Shown one piece after another: positions 24,601 through 32,659 of a stretch of DNA of 64,000 bases (the first letter of the stretch is position 1; each line of letters opens with the position of its first letter). The notes beneath the pieces were generated by a model. The model searched no databases. It was not told where the DNA came from and worked only from the letters and a program-made list of their open reading frames with translations. A program made the translations under genes and the position numbers. Source of the DNA: CAJQQK01 sp965224225 (GTDB lineage: Bacteria > Pseudomonadota > Alphaproteobacteria > Rhizobiales > Hyphomicrobiaceae); NCBI GenBank assembly GCA_965224225.1, contig CBDCZF010000031.1, positions 248,001 to 312,000 of the forward strand. The letters are read 5' to 3'.

Positions 24601-25575
24601 TTACGGCTTGAAGATCGTCGAGCCGGTGGTCGCCCGGCTTTCGAGATCGCGATGCGCCTGGGCGGCGTCACTCAGGGCATAGGTCTGATTGACGGCGATC
24701 TTGACGGCACCGCTGCCGACGACCTCGAAAAGATCGGCGGCATTGGCCAGCAAATCGGCACGCTTGGCAACATAAGTGAAGAGCGTCGGCCGGGTCACGT
24801 AGAGCGAGCCCTTGGGCCCGAGCAGGCCGACTTCGAAGTTCTTGATTGGGCCCGACGCATTGCCGAAGGTAACGAACAGGCCGCGCGGCCTCAGGCATTC
24901 CAGCGAGGCCGGATAGGTCGCCTGGCCGATCGAGTCATAGACGACATCAACGCCCTTGCCGTCGGTGAGTTCCTTGACGCGGTCGACGAAGTTCTCGGTG
25001 TTGTAGTTGATGCCGTGGGTGCAACCGTGCGCCTTGGCGAGCGCTACTTTTTCATCGGAGCCGGCGGTGCCGATGATCGTGGCACCGAGGTGCTTCGCCC
25101 ACTGGCAGGCAATCAGGCCGACGCCGCCGGCGGCGGCGTGCAGCAGCATGGTCGTCTCGGGGCCGACCTTGAAGGTCTCGCGCAGGAGATAGCGCACGGT
25201 CATGCCCTGCAGCATCATGGCGGCTGCCGTATCGTAGGCGATCCCATCCGGCAATTTGACGGCACGTTCGGCCGGCATCAGGCGTTCCTCGGCATAACTG
25301 CCCATCGGGCTCGCGTAGGCGACCCGGTCGCCGGCTGCAATATCGGCGACCCCGGCGCCGACCTCGACGACCTCACCGGCCCCTTCCATGCCCATCACGG
25401 CCGGCAAATTCGCCAGCGGATAAAGGCCGCTGCGCTGGTAGGTATCGATGTAATTGAGCCCCACGGCGTGGTGCTTGACGCGGATTTCACCTTCACCAGG
25501 CGCGCCAACATCGACATCCTCCCAGACGAGCTTTTCCGGCCCGCCGTGCTCATGTATCCGAATTGCCTTCACCAT
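24601..25575 (-). CDS. Quinone oxidoreductase (zeta-crystallin type)
   Basis: The 324-aa protein is an NADPH:quinone reductase of the medium-chain dehydrogenase superfamily without zinc. Characteristic stretches are VGLNYIDTYQRSGLYPL, PAVMGMEGAGEVVEVGAGV, the cofactor-binding HAAAGGVGLIACQWAKHLGA, GSDEKVALAKAHGCTHGINY and GKGVDVVYDSIGQATYPASL. Length and domain order are those of Qor in other proteobacteria. It may detoxify quinones by one-electron reduction or act on enones. It is alone on its strand, about 195 bases upstream of fabI in reading direction, so a shared transcript is possible but not shown. Confidence 0.92.
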   Translation of the reverse strand: MVKAIRIHEHGGPEKLVWEDVDVGAPGEGEIRVKHHAVGLNYIDTYQRSGLYPLANLPAVMGMEGAGEVVEVGAGVADIAAGDRVAYASPMGSYAEERLMPAERAVKLPDGIAYDTAAAMMLQGMTVRYLLRETFKVGPETTMLLHAAAGGVGLIACQWAKHLGATIIGTAGSDEKVALAKAHGCTHGINYNTENFVDRVKELTDGKGVDVVYDSIGQATYPASLECLRPRGLFVTFGNASGPIKNFEVGLLGPKGSLYVTRPTLFTYVAKRADLLANAADLFEVVGSGAVKIAVNQTYALSDAAQAHRDLESRATTGSTIFKP

Positions 25576-25772
25576 CGTCGCATTTCCTTCCCTTTGAAAT
25601 CTGGCTCGTTTGGCCTGGCGGCCAGTCCTGCCTCCTCGTTAAAGCATCCGATCGGGGACCAACAAGTGATAATGGATGTCCTTTGACACCGAATTGCCTT
25701 ATCAGAGCCATCGCCAGGTCCCCTCCGGCATGGTCTTCAACTCAAAGTGCGCAATAGCGGAAATTCAACGAT

Positions 25773-26225
25773 ATGCATGCTGGCTGCCGCCAAACGTTAC
25801 TCAAGATGGGGTTGGGTGCCCTGGTGGTCATCACGCTTGCCGGCTGCGGTGGCGGCCAGGGCGAACGCGTTCCGCCTCTGCAGGCTGGCCTTGGCTGTGT
25901 CGATGACAGCATGGAATGCCGGACCAAGAGGCAAACCGCCCTCGAAACCCTGCTCGCGGACCAACAGCATGCCTGGATCGGGCAGCCGGTCGATGCTGCA
26001 GCCTACGCATCCGGTGTGCGCTTGTTCGCTTACAAGAAGCGCAAGCGCCACCTCAACTGCGGCGAACTTGCCATGGGCGAGCGCGAGGCAAAGGCTGCGC
26101 GGGCGACGCTGCGGACGGCCGGCGACCAGCTGACCCCGGCCCAAATCTCGCGAGGTGCCATGCTCGGCGACGAGATCGCGCTGGAACTTGCCAAAGAGCG
26201 ACGGCGGCGGGGGTGCCGGGCATGA
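25773..26225 (+). CDS. Putative lipoprotein of unknown function
   Basis: This 150-aa protein has a lipoprotein signal: MHAGCRQTLLKMGLGALVVI followed by TLAGC, a good lipobox with the Cys as acylation site. The mature part is short and charged, with further Cys residues (LGCVDDSMEC, LNCGEL, a C-terminal RRGCRA) and a predicted helical end (GDEIALELAKERRRRGC). No family is recognised. It is probably anchored in the outer or inner membrane facing the periplasm. The dedA-like gene starts 33 bases downstream, suggesting co-transcription. Confidence 0.7.
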   Translation: MHAGCRQTLLKMGLGALVVITLAGCGGGQGERVPPLQAGLGCVDDSMECRTKRQTALETLLADQQHAWIGQPVDAAAYASGVRLFAYKKRKRHLNCGELAMGEREAKAARATLRTAGDQLTPAQISRGAMLGDEIALELAKERRRRGCRA

Positions 26226-26258
26226 TCCGGAAATTGAATTCGCTCGGAGCCCAGCAAC

Positions 26259-26792
26259 ATGCTTGAAGGTGTGGTTGACGCGATAACGGCTTTTGCCGAA
26301 AGCCACCGCGGCTGGGCACCGCTGATCGTGCTGATCCTGGCATTCGGCGAGAGCATCGCCTTCGTTTCACTCATCCTGCCGTTCTGGGCCATGCTGGTCG
26401 CAATCGGCGCGGTCGCCACCGGCTCGTTGGCCGAGTTTACCTTCATCTGGGTCGGTGCCAGTATCGGAGCTGCCCTCGGCGACTGGGTGTCATACTGGCT
26501 CGGTGCCTATTTTAAGGACGGGATTGCAGGCATCTGGCCGCTGTCGCGCTATCCGGACCTGCTGCCGAAGGGCGAGCGCTTTTTCAACAAATACGGCGCT
26601 TGGGCGATCGTGCTTGCCCGCTTCTCAGGCCCGTTTCGGGCGTCTGTTCCGATCGTTGCCGGTGCAGCGCGCATGAACCAGGTCACCTTCCAGATCGCCA
26701 ACTGGCTGTCGGCGTTTCTGTGGGCCTTCGTTCTATTGGTGTTTGGTGATCTGATTGGTCGCGGTGTCGAGCTGGTGCGCGGCTTGTTTTGA
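26259..26792 (+). CDS. DedA-family membrane protein
   Basis: The 177-aa protein is a DedA/SNARE-associated family member, proposed to flip lipid carriers or phospholipids. Hydrophobic segments lie at about 20-60, 130-150 and 155-170. Family landmarks are FGESIAFVSLILP, GASIGAALGDWVSYWLGAYF (the G-x-x-x-G-D region), FFNKYGAWAIVLARFSGPFR with the conserved F/R motif, and PIVAGAARM. It is at the short end of the family, which usually has about 200 residues. It follows the lipoprotein gene. Its role may be in undecaprenyl-phosphate recycling, which the neighbouring polysaccharide locus would need, but that link is inference. Confidence 0.9.
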   Translation: MLEGVVDAITAFAESHRGWAPLIVLILAFGESIAFVSLILPFWAMLVAIGAVATGSLAEFTFIWVGASIGAALGDWVSYWLGAYFKDGIAGIWPLSRYPDLLPKGERFFNKYGAWAIVLARFSGPFRASVPIVAGAARMNQVTFQIANWLSAFLWAFVLLVFGDLIGRGVELVRGLF

Positions 26793-26816
26793 TGTCAGGT
26801 CAGCCGGATTGAGATT

Positions 26817-27161
26817 TCACGTGCGCCCAGCAGAGCCTACTCGGCCCAGCAGCCCACCGACTGCGCGCCGATAAATACCAAGTTGGACCTCGGGTTCTTG
26901 CCATTCGAGCAGTGCCAACAAGCCAAATCGCTGCAGCAATTCTCTCGGCTGACCCGTGACGTTGCGGATCCCGAACCTATACCCGAGTTCACGCTTGCGC
27001 TTCTGAACGAAGACCAGCAAGCCGACCCCGCTGCTATCGAGCTTGACTACGCCAGCCAGATCGAGAACCAGGTCGCCGCTCTCGCGCGCGGCCGATTCCA
27101 CCTTGCTGCGGATCGCCCGTACGCCCTCCGCGTCGAGATCGCAATCAACTGACAAACGCAT
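26817..27161 (-). CDS. STAS-domain protein (anti-sigma-factor antagonist type)
   Basis: The 114-aa product (from the ATG at 27161; a GTG eleven codons earlier is also possible) is a single STAS domain. It shows GDLVLDLAGVVKLDSSGVGLLVFVQ, where the Ser-Ser pair before Gly is the usual phosphorylation site of SpoIIAA/RsbV-like antagonists, followed by a helix and GIRNVTGQPRELLQRFGL. These proteins release an anti-sigma factor or signal through partner switching. No serine kinase or PP2C phosphatase lies in the window, so its partners are elsewhere. It reads away from the polysaccharide cluster, sharing the intergenic region at 27162-27392 with the end of the next gene. Confidence 0.85.
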   Translation of the reverse strand: MRLSVDCDLDAEGVRAIRSKVESAARESGDLVLDLAGVVKLDSSGVGLLVFVQKRKRELGYRFGIRNVTGQPRELLQRFGLLALLEWQEPEVQLGIYRRAVGGLLGRVGSAGRT

Positions 27162-27239
27162 TGCTACTGGAACCTTGTTGGAAATAAGCCACACGCTTGA
27201 ATAGTGAACCGGCCCGACTCAAACAAGGAAAAAACACGT

Positions 27240-27264
27240 GAAATTACGCCGGTTTCGTAATTTC
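27240..27264. promoter_or_regulatory. Perfect 9-bp inverted repeat upstream of the STAS gene
   Basis: GAAATTACG and CGTAATTTC are exact inverted copies separated by seven bases. The site lies about 80 bases upstream of the STAS gene start, in an otherwise AT-richer gap, so it may be an operator. The binding protein is unknown, and a chance repeat cannot be excluded. Confidence 0.35.
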
Positions 27265-27392
27265 TGTTAAACCAGAGCACAAGTAATTGCAGCCAATCTC
27301 ATAGTTGTAGCAATGCGAGCTGCTACCCTGCCTTAGGCGCATGTTTTTGATGAGTGTCGTGTCCGCAAGCAACTCAGACTGCGGACCTCAGA

Positions 27393-29213
27393 TTATTGTC
27401 CACGCCCCGTAATCATCACCGCGACTGTGCTGAACAGGATTCCAACGTCCATTTTGAACCAGTTCGCCAAACTGGAAAGATGTGCTGCATAGGCATGGTC
27501 ATAAAGAAGCTTGTTGCGGACGTCTTCGATACTTTCGTCGTAGCCTTGATTGACTTGTGCCAATCCAGTTATGCCGGGACGCAAGCCATAGGTCCGCTCG
27601 GTATAAAACGGGATCTCACGCTCGAGGCCACCGATGAATTTCGGCCGCTCGGGTCGTGGTCCGATCAACGACATATCGCCGGCTAACACATTGATGAACT
27701 GAGGAAGTTCATCAAGCCGGGTCTTTCGCAGGAAACGGCCGACCTTGGTAATGCGCGGATCGTTCTTGGTCGCCCACATCGGACCACTGGTCTTTTCGGC
27801 ATCTTCATACATCGTGCGAAACTTGACGAGATGAAAGAGTTCCGTGCGTTCCGGCCACGCGCGGCCAACGCGCAGCTGGCGATAGAATACCGGCCCGCGG
27901 GACTCGAGCCGGATCGCCAACATGATCGGGAGGAACAGCGGCCATAGCAGCAACAACGCGGCAACGGATAGCGTCACGTCAAACACCCGTTTTGCGATCC
28001 GCGTCGAGAGGGGCACATAATTTGGGGCCGCAGCCTGCGCCCGGGCCGACCAGCTGATGTTACGGGGGCTGAACAGATAGGCGACAGCTCCGATGAACGA
28101 TGCGCAATAGCCCTCGATGAGATAACCGAGCCAGGCAATCAGGTTCGGCATGTTCTTGCCGCGACGTATGGCGGCGCCGACGCCGAGGCACGAGACGATG
28201 GCGCCGGCCATTGCGATGAACAGGAACAGTTCGTAGCCCTTAGCCGTCAGATAGAGTGTCGCAACCACACCTGCCAATGCGAGGAAGGGCACGGCAACTC
28301 TCAGGGCTTTGCCCGAACCGAAGACGAAGGCAAGCCGGGCGCGGCGTGGATCGAGCAGGCCTGAGAGCCAGATCAACTGCTGCATGTTGCCCGCGCCGAT
28401 CCGGATACGGCGTGAGAACTCCTGTCTTGCGTTGGTTTGCTCGCGCTCCGAAGCGACAATCGACTGGTCGTAGACGGCACGATAGCCCTGAGCGACGATC
28501 CGCATCGGCAGAACGAAATCGTCATTGATCGTGTTGGGGGGGAGGGGTTCCGACCAGCAGATCCGGCGGAACATGTAGAAGGCGCCGTGCGCACCCATCG
28601 GTGCTGCAACCGCTGCTTCGTAGGCTTTGAGTTCGGTCTGATACGACCAGTACTTCGCCTCTCCTTCGCTGCCCGGTCGTTCGAGCGCATAAGTGGCGCA
28701 CACCACGCCGACGTCGTCATCACTGAAATGGGCGACACCCAGTCGCAACGCATCCGGTTTCACATTGGCCGAAACGTCCGAAAGGACGACCAAATCGGTA
28801 TGCGCGCGCTCGATTTCGGTGTTGAGGATGTGCAGCTTGCCCTGGTTGACGGGATAATCATGCAGCTCGATGAAGGCTGGATTGCCGGCGGCGTCGAGTG
28901 CGGCCCGGGCGATTTCACCCGTCTGATCGCGGCAGCCGTCGAGCACGATCAAGACGCGCAGGCGATCGCGCGGATAATCAAGCTCCATGAGATTGGCAAC
29001 CTTGCCGGCGATCATGGCCTCTTCGTTGTAGGCGGGCACGATGACCGTAACGCTCGGCAGGTCTTCTTCCGCGAGGTGGCGTGGTTGGCCGGCGGGCCGC
29101 TCTTGGTTGCGCCTTGCCAGCCAGCGCAGGGCCAGCGGGTAGATGAAGTGATGATAGATGACCAGCAGGGTGGTCGCCAAGAATACTGCTTTCGCGAGGT
29201 CATCCCAAATCAT
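27393..29213 (-). CDS. GT2 glycosyltransferase fused to a polyprenyl-phosphate sugar-1-phosphate transferase
   Basis: This 606-aa membrane protein combines two functions. The N-terminal part has one membrane helix, then a GT2 domain with SVTVIVPAYNEE, VLDGCRDQTGE, VLSDVSAN, NDDFVLPMRIV and a QEFSRRIRI end resembling the QxxRW motif. Several hydrophobic helices follow (about 300-400). The C-terminal 195 residues are a bacterial sugar transferase like ExoY or WcaJ: the membrane entry KRVFDVTLSVAALLLLWPLF, KFRTMYEDAE, TKVGRFLRKTRLDELPQF, the conserved GDMSLIGPRPERP and a GLRPGITGLAQV end. It would load the first sugar-phosphate on undecaprenyl phosphate and perhaps add a later sugar. It forms a minus-strand pair with the GT4 gene 36 bases upstream. 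Confidence 0.9.
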   Translation of the reverse strand: MIWDDLAKAVFLATTLLVIYHHFIYPLALRWLARRNQERPAGQPRHLAEEDLPSVTVIVPAYNEEAMIAGKVANLMELDYPRDRLRVLIVLDGCRDQTGEIARAALDAAGNPAFIELHDYPVNQGKLHILNTEIERAHTDLVVLSDVSANVKPDALRLGVAHFSDDDVGVVCATYALERPGSEGEAKYWSYQTELKAYEAAVAAPMGAHGAFYMFRRICWSEPLPPNTINDDFVLPMRIVAQGYRAVYDQSIVASEREQTNARQEFSRRIRIGAGNMQQLIWLSGLLDPRRARLAFVFGSGKALRVAVPFLALAGVVATLYLTAKGYELFLFIAMAGAIVSCLGVGAAIRRGKNMPNLIAWLGYLIEGYCASFIGAVAYLFSPRNISWSARAQAAAPNYVPLSTRIAKRVFDVTLSVAALLLLWPLFLPIMLAIRLESRGPVFYRQLRVGRAWPERTELFHLVKFRTMYEDAEKTSGPMWATKNDPRITKVGRFLRKTRLDELPQFINVLAGDMSLIGPRPERPKFIGGLEREIPFYTERTYGLRPGITGLAQVNQGYDESIEDVRNKLLYDHAYAAHLSSLANWFKMDVGILFSTVAVMITGRGQ

Positions 29214-29249
29214 GTCACATCTCTCACAGCGCCAGAGGTGTCGCCTGGT

Positions 29250-30368
29250 TCAAGCCGTTTGTGCACCGTCGCCGGTGTCACGCGTGCCCTGGTACCGGGC
29301 GAGCGTGGTTTCGAAGTCGTAATGGTCCTGAACAAAGCGGCGCACTTTGTCAGAATCGGGTGGCGCTGCCAGCACGAGCGTCAGGGCACGGGCAAGGGCC
29401 GCGGGATCCCCGGCATCGCACAGTTCGCCGGGCGGCCGGCAGACTGCATCCGGTAACGCACCGACCCTCGTCGCGACGACCGGAACGCCACAGGCCTGTG
29501 CCTCGAGGACTGCACGCGGCAGGCCTTCGCCGAGCGAGGGCAGGCAAAAGATGTCAAGCGCGCCATAAACGACAGGCGTATCGTCGCGATGCCCGAGGAA
29601 GCGGACCCGCGCCTCAAGCCCCTCGCTCCGCGCCAGTGCCGCGAGCACGTCACGCTCTTCGCCATCGCCGACCAAGGCAAGCGAGACGTCCTCCGGCAGC
29701 AGGCTGAGCGCCTCGATCAGATACCGGTGGCCCTTGACGACCGCCAGCCGCCCGACACTTCCGATCCAGCGACGGTCGGTTGCAAGGCCGAGTTCATGCC
29801 GGCTCGCGCGTCGATCCCGCATCCGGAACCGGGCAGTATCGATACCCGGCGGCACAATCGTTACGTGGGCCCCCGGCAATAGCTGTGCAAGCCGTGCGGC
29901 AATCGGCGCCGATACCGCGAAGTGGCCGGGGCGTACCAGCCGCTCGCACCATTTCAAGATTGCAAGATGGTTGGGGTATTCATCGTAGTGCCAGGCGTCG
30001 TGTTCGACATGGATCAGTTCGCAACCTCGCAAGCTCGCCGCACGAGCTGCCAATCCGCCGTAAAGGAGGGGGCCGATGTGATGTAAAAAGATGCGATCCG
30101 GCGCAAGCTTGCGCAAGGTTCGCCGCAATGCCGGCACGATCGAAAAGCGTCGCCCTGCCGGCGCCGAAAATCCGATCAGGCGCTCCTTGATTTCGGCAAG
30201 CACCGGCCATGAACTGATCAGTTCATCGGCGGTTCCTTCGAGACTGAGTACGACAGTACGTGCCCGCTCATCGTTGCCACGCGCGAGATCGAGCACCAAC
30301 GTTTCAATGCCGCCAGGTGCCATGCGATTTACGATGTGAACCGACGCGCCACACCGTCCAGCGCCCAT
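29250..30368 (-). CDS. GT4-family glycosyltransferase
   Basis: The 372-aa GT-B enzyme shows an N-terminal acceptor domain opening with HIVNRMAPGGIETLVLDLAR, a linker, and the C-terminal donor domain with VGRLAVVKGHRYLIEALSLL, VGDGEERDVL, FLGHRDD and FCLPSLGEGLPRAVLEAQAC, which holds the E-x7-E motif of retaining GT4 enzymes, then GVPVVATRVG. It probably adds a sugar to the lipid-linked repeat unit at the inner face of the inner membrane. The ATG at 30368 directly follows a GTG that is also usable. First gene of the minus-strand arm of the locus, diverging from the export gene. Confidence 0.9.
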   Translation of the reverse strand: MGAGRCGASVHIVNRMAPGGIETLVLDLARGNDERARTVVLSLEGTADELISSWPVLAEIKERLIGFSAPAGRRFSIVPALRRTLRKLAPDRIFLHHIGPLLYGGLAARAASLRGCELIHVEHDAWHYDEYPNHLAILKWCERLVRPGHFAVSAPIAARLAQLLPGAHVTIVPPGIDTARFRMRDRRASRHELGLATDRRWIGSVGRLAVVKGHRYLIEALSLLPEDVSLALVGDGEERDVLAALARSEGLEARVRFLGHRDDTPVVYGALDIFCLPSLGEGLPRAVLEAQACGVPVVATRVGALPDAVCRPPGELCDAGDPAALARALTLVLAAPPDSDKVRRFVQDHYDFETTLARYQGTRDTGDGAQTA

Positions 30369-30371
30369 CAC

Positions 30372-30768
30372 ATTCCATCCCCTAGATGACAGAGCCCGGT
30401 GACACTTTTGGAGGTATCAGGCCGGCTGAATGAATACCGGCCTGCCGTGCCGGGGCGATGGGCAATTCATACCCACAGCCATTGCAGTCAAAGGTTTAAC
30501 CGAAAGACCGCAAGGATTGCAAAGTCCCATTGCAGAACAATTGTTTATCGCGTTATGTGGTTAAGGCTTGCAATGCTTGGTGCTTTGTGTCCAAAACCGT
30601 TCCTGCACTTGAATTCAACCGCAATTACAGTGGTGGTTTCATCTAGCCGGATCGTTTCCCGTGCTCGTGTTCTGGTGACCGGGACGGACAGATGATCAGG
30701 GCAGGCTGACATGCAGCAGGCGGGCCCTGCCGCCGTGCGTTGTCGATATCAGCTCTCGAGCGAGGGGA
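30372..30768. promoter_or_regulatory. Divergent intergenic region of the polysaccharide locus
   Basis: These 397 bases separate the minus-strand glycosyltransferase pair from the plus-strand export operon and must hold both promoters. The middle (about 30480-30640) is AT-richer than the flanking genes. TTGCAAT-like words recur (for example around 30525 and 30570), but I cannot assign a -35/-10 pair or a known operator. No gene was found. Confidence 0.5.
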
Positions 30769-32412
30769 TTGCTGGTTTTGCGTAAGTTTCGACACCTGAT
30801 TACCGCAGCCATTGCTGTTGGTGTGCTCGGCGGGCTGGTCTATTCGACATCGTCGCCGAGTTTTGTCGGCGATACCTCGAAGGCAGTTACGGATTATCTG
30901 AGCCAATTCGCCTTCTGGGCGGACGAGCAGCGCCAGGAGAAAACACCGAACGTCGGCGCTTCGATAAAACAGCAGGAGCTGCTCAATACGGCAACTGTCT
31001 CTGGTACGGTGCCACACGAAGGCGAACTTCAGACCTCGTCTACTGCGAAGCCATTGATGCGCGCCAGGCCGCCGGCCGGCGGCCTGCCGGCCTATCTGAG
31101 CAGCGAAGAGTCGATCGGACCTGCAGTGAGACAGGTTCGTCCTGCAGCACCACAGCCAGCAGTGGCTGCGGTAGCCAGCAGCGATCAAATCAGGCAGCTT
31201 CCGCTGACGGCGATTGCAGAAACCATTCACATCCGCTTCCAAGGTTTCGACAAACTCACGGGCACCTACCGCCTCAACGAGGACGAAACGATTTCCATTG
31301 CAGGTGTCGGGCGCATTTCGATTGCTGATACGACGGCTGCTGAACTCGAGGCGACGCTTGGCAAACACATTCTCGAACAGACCGGGCGCCATGCGCCGGT
31401 TTCGATCGAAGTTTCGACATATCGCCATGTCTTCGTCTCGGGCGACGTCGACAAGCCGGGTTCGTTTCGCTGGCAGCGCGGCCTGACCGTCGTCAAGGCC
31501 ATCTCGCTCAGCGGCGGCATTTATCGTCCGAAGACAACGTCCGTGTTCGGGGCCGGACCGACGGCGCGTCGCGGCACTCTGGACATTGCCCGCCTCAAAC
31601 TCGCCCAGACGCTCATCAGGCACGCCCGCCTCAAGGCCGAGATCAATGGCGAGAAGCTATTGCGCACGCCCGAGCGCCTGATTGGTATCTTTGGGCGCAA
31701 TCAGGCAAATCAGCTGACCGTCGACGAACAGGAGATCCTCGATACGCGCAATAAGACGAAAGCCTCGCTGCTCGCTTCGCTCAACGGCCAGCTCGAAAGT
31801 GCCGGTGTCGAAATCGAACGTCTCGAGGACCTTGAACGCGCGATGGACAAGCGGCGGACAAGTTATGGCCGACTGGTGCGCAACCTGCGCCGGGCCCACC
31901 GCGCGAAGCGCGTTTCCAACCAGCGCTTCTACGAGGCCGAGGCGCGCTTTGCCGACATCGAAGAAAAACTGGCAAGCACAAAAGTACAGCTCGTACGCGC
32001 ACGTTCTGCCAAGCAAAGGCTCGAGGCCCAAACCACGCAACTCACCGAAGGCCGCCGCGATAAACTGATCGAAGAACGTATCAAAACCGAAGCAGACATC
32101 GAACGCCTCCAGATCGAATACGAAATGGTGCGCGAAGCAAACGACGATATCGATACGACACCGACCGATCGCGAGTCCGACGGCGGCGAGGAAGCGCAGT
32201 CCAAGTCGATAAGTTACACCATTATTCGCGGTCGGCGCGGCGGTGGTGAACAGCGCCTCGATGCCCGCCGGCTGGACGCTCTGCTGCCCGGCGACACGCT
32301 CGTTGTCAGACGACTGTCAAGCCTCGACCTTGCGCCAACATCCAATCATCCAGTCCGCAAGGGGGCAATCCAGCCGAATGCTGGTGGAGTTCAAGCAGCC
32401 AAAGCCGAGTGA
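30769..32412 (+). CDS. Polysaccharide export protein with coiled coil (ExoF/Wza-related)
   Basis: The 547-aa product starts at a TTG at 30769 close behind GAGGGG; the next TTG at 30778 has better spacing. A membrane segment (LITAAIAVGVLGGLVYS) or uncleaved signal lies at 8-26. Residues about 150-255 form a polysaccharide export plus SLBB module: GTYRLNEDETISIAGVGRIS, VSIEVSTYRHVFVSGDVDKP and TVVKAISLSGGIYRP. A long charged coiled coil follows (about 320-450), then a second SLBB-like end (DALLPGDTLVVRR). There is no lipobox, which differs from Wza and fits ExoF-type proteins. It would sit at the periplasmic face and help move the polymer outward. Opens the plus-strand operon. Confidence 0.85.
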   Translation: MLVLRKFRHLITAAIAVGVLGGLVYSTSSPSFVGDTSKAVTDYLSQFAFWADEQRQEKTPNVGASIKQQELLNTATVSGTVPHEGELQTSSTAKPLMRARPPAGGLPAYLSSEESIGPAVRQVRPAAPQPAVAAVASSDQIRQLPLTAIAETIHIRFQGFDKLTGTYRLNEDETISIAGVGRISIADTTAAELEATLGKHILEQTGRHAPVSIEVSTYRHVFVSGDVDKPGSFRWQRGLTVVKAISLSGGIYRPKTTSVFGAGPTARRGTLDIARLKLAQTLIRHARLKAEINGEKLLRTPERLIGIFGRNQANQLTVDEQEILDTRNKTKASLLASLNGQLESAGVEIERLEDLERAMDKRRTSYGRLVRNLRRAHRAKRVSNQRFYEAEARFADIEEKLASTKVQLVRARSAKQRLEAQTTQLTEGRRDKLIEERIKTEADIERLQIEYEMVREANDDIDTTPTDRESDGGEEAQSKSISYTIIRGRRGGGEQRLDARRLDALLPGDTLVVRRLSSLDLAPTSNHPVRKGAIQPNAGGVQAAKAE

Positions 32413-32659
32413 CGTCGTCTGCGAGGCTGCAACCCGTTGGTGGCTACCTGGCGTGCGCATGGATGGATCGCTATACGCGATCCGTGTCACACACTTGGCT
32501 TAGGGCAAGTGGCATTTCGCCCGGGAAGCCCGCCTGCCAAGGCCATAGTGCAAACTGCGTTTTGTCAGAAACAGCTCGAACGAACTGCAAACGGCAAAAC
32601 TCAGATGAGTTTGCGCTATTAAGCCAACCGGGTAGCGCTGCAAATGCGGCGGAGCGCCA

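Noticed and set aside
30643..31623. 326-codon minus-strand frame over the export gene
   Set aside because: Antisense to a well-supported polysaccharide export protein; content is Arg-rich low-information sequence.
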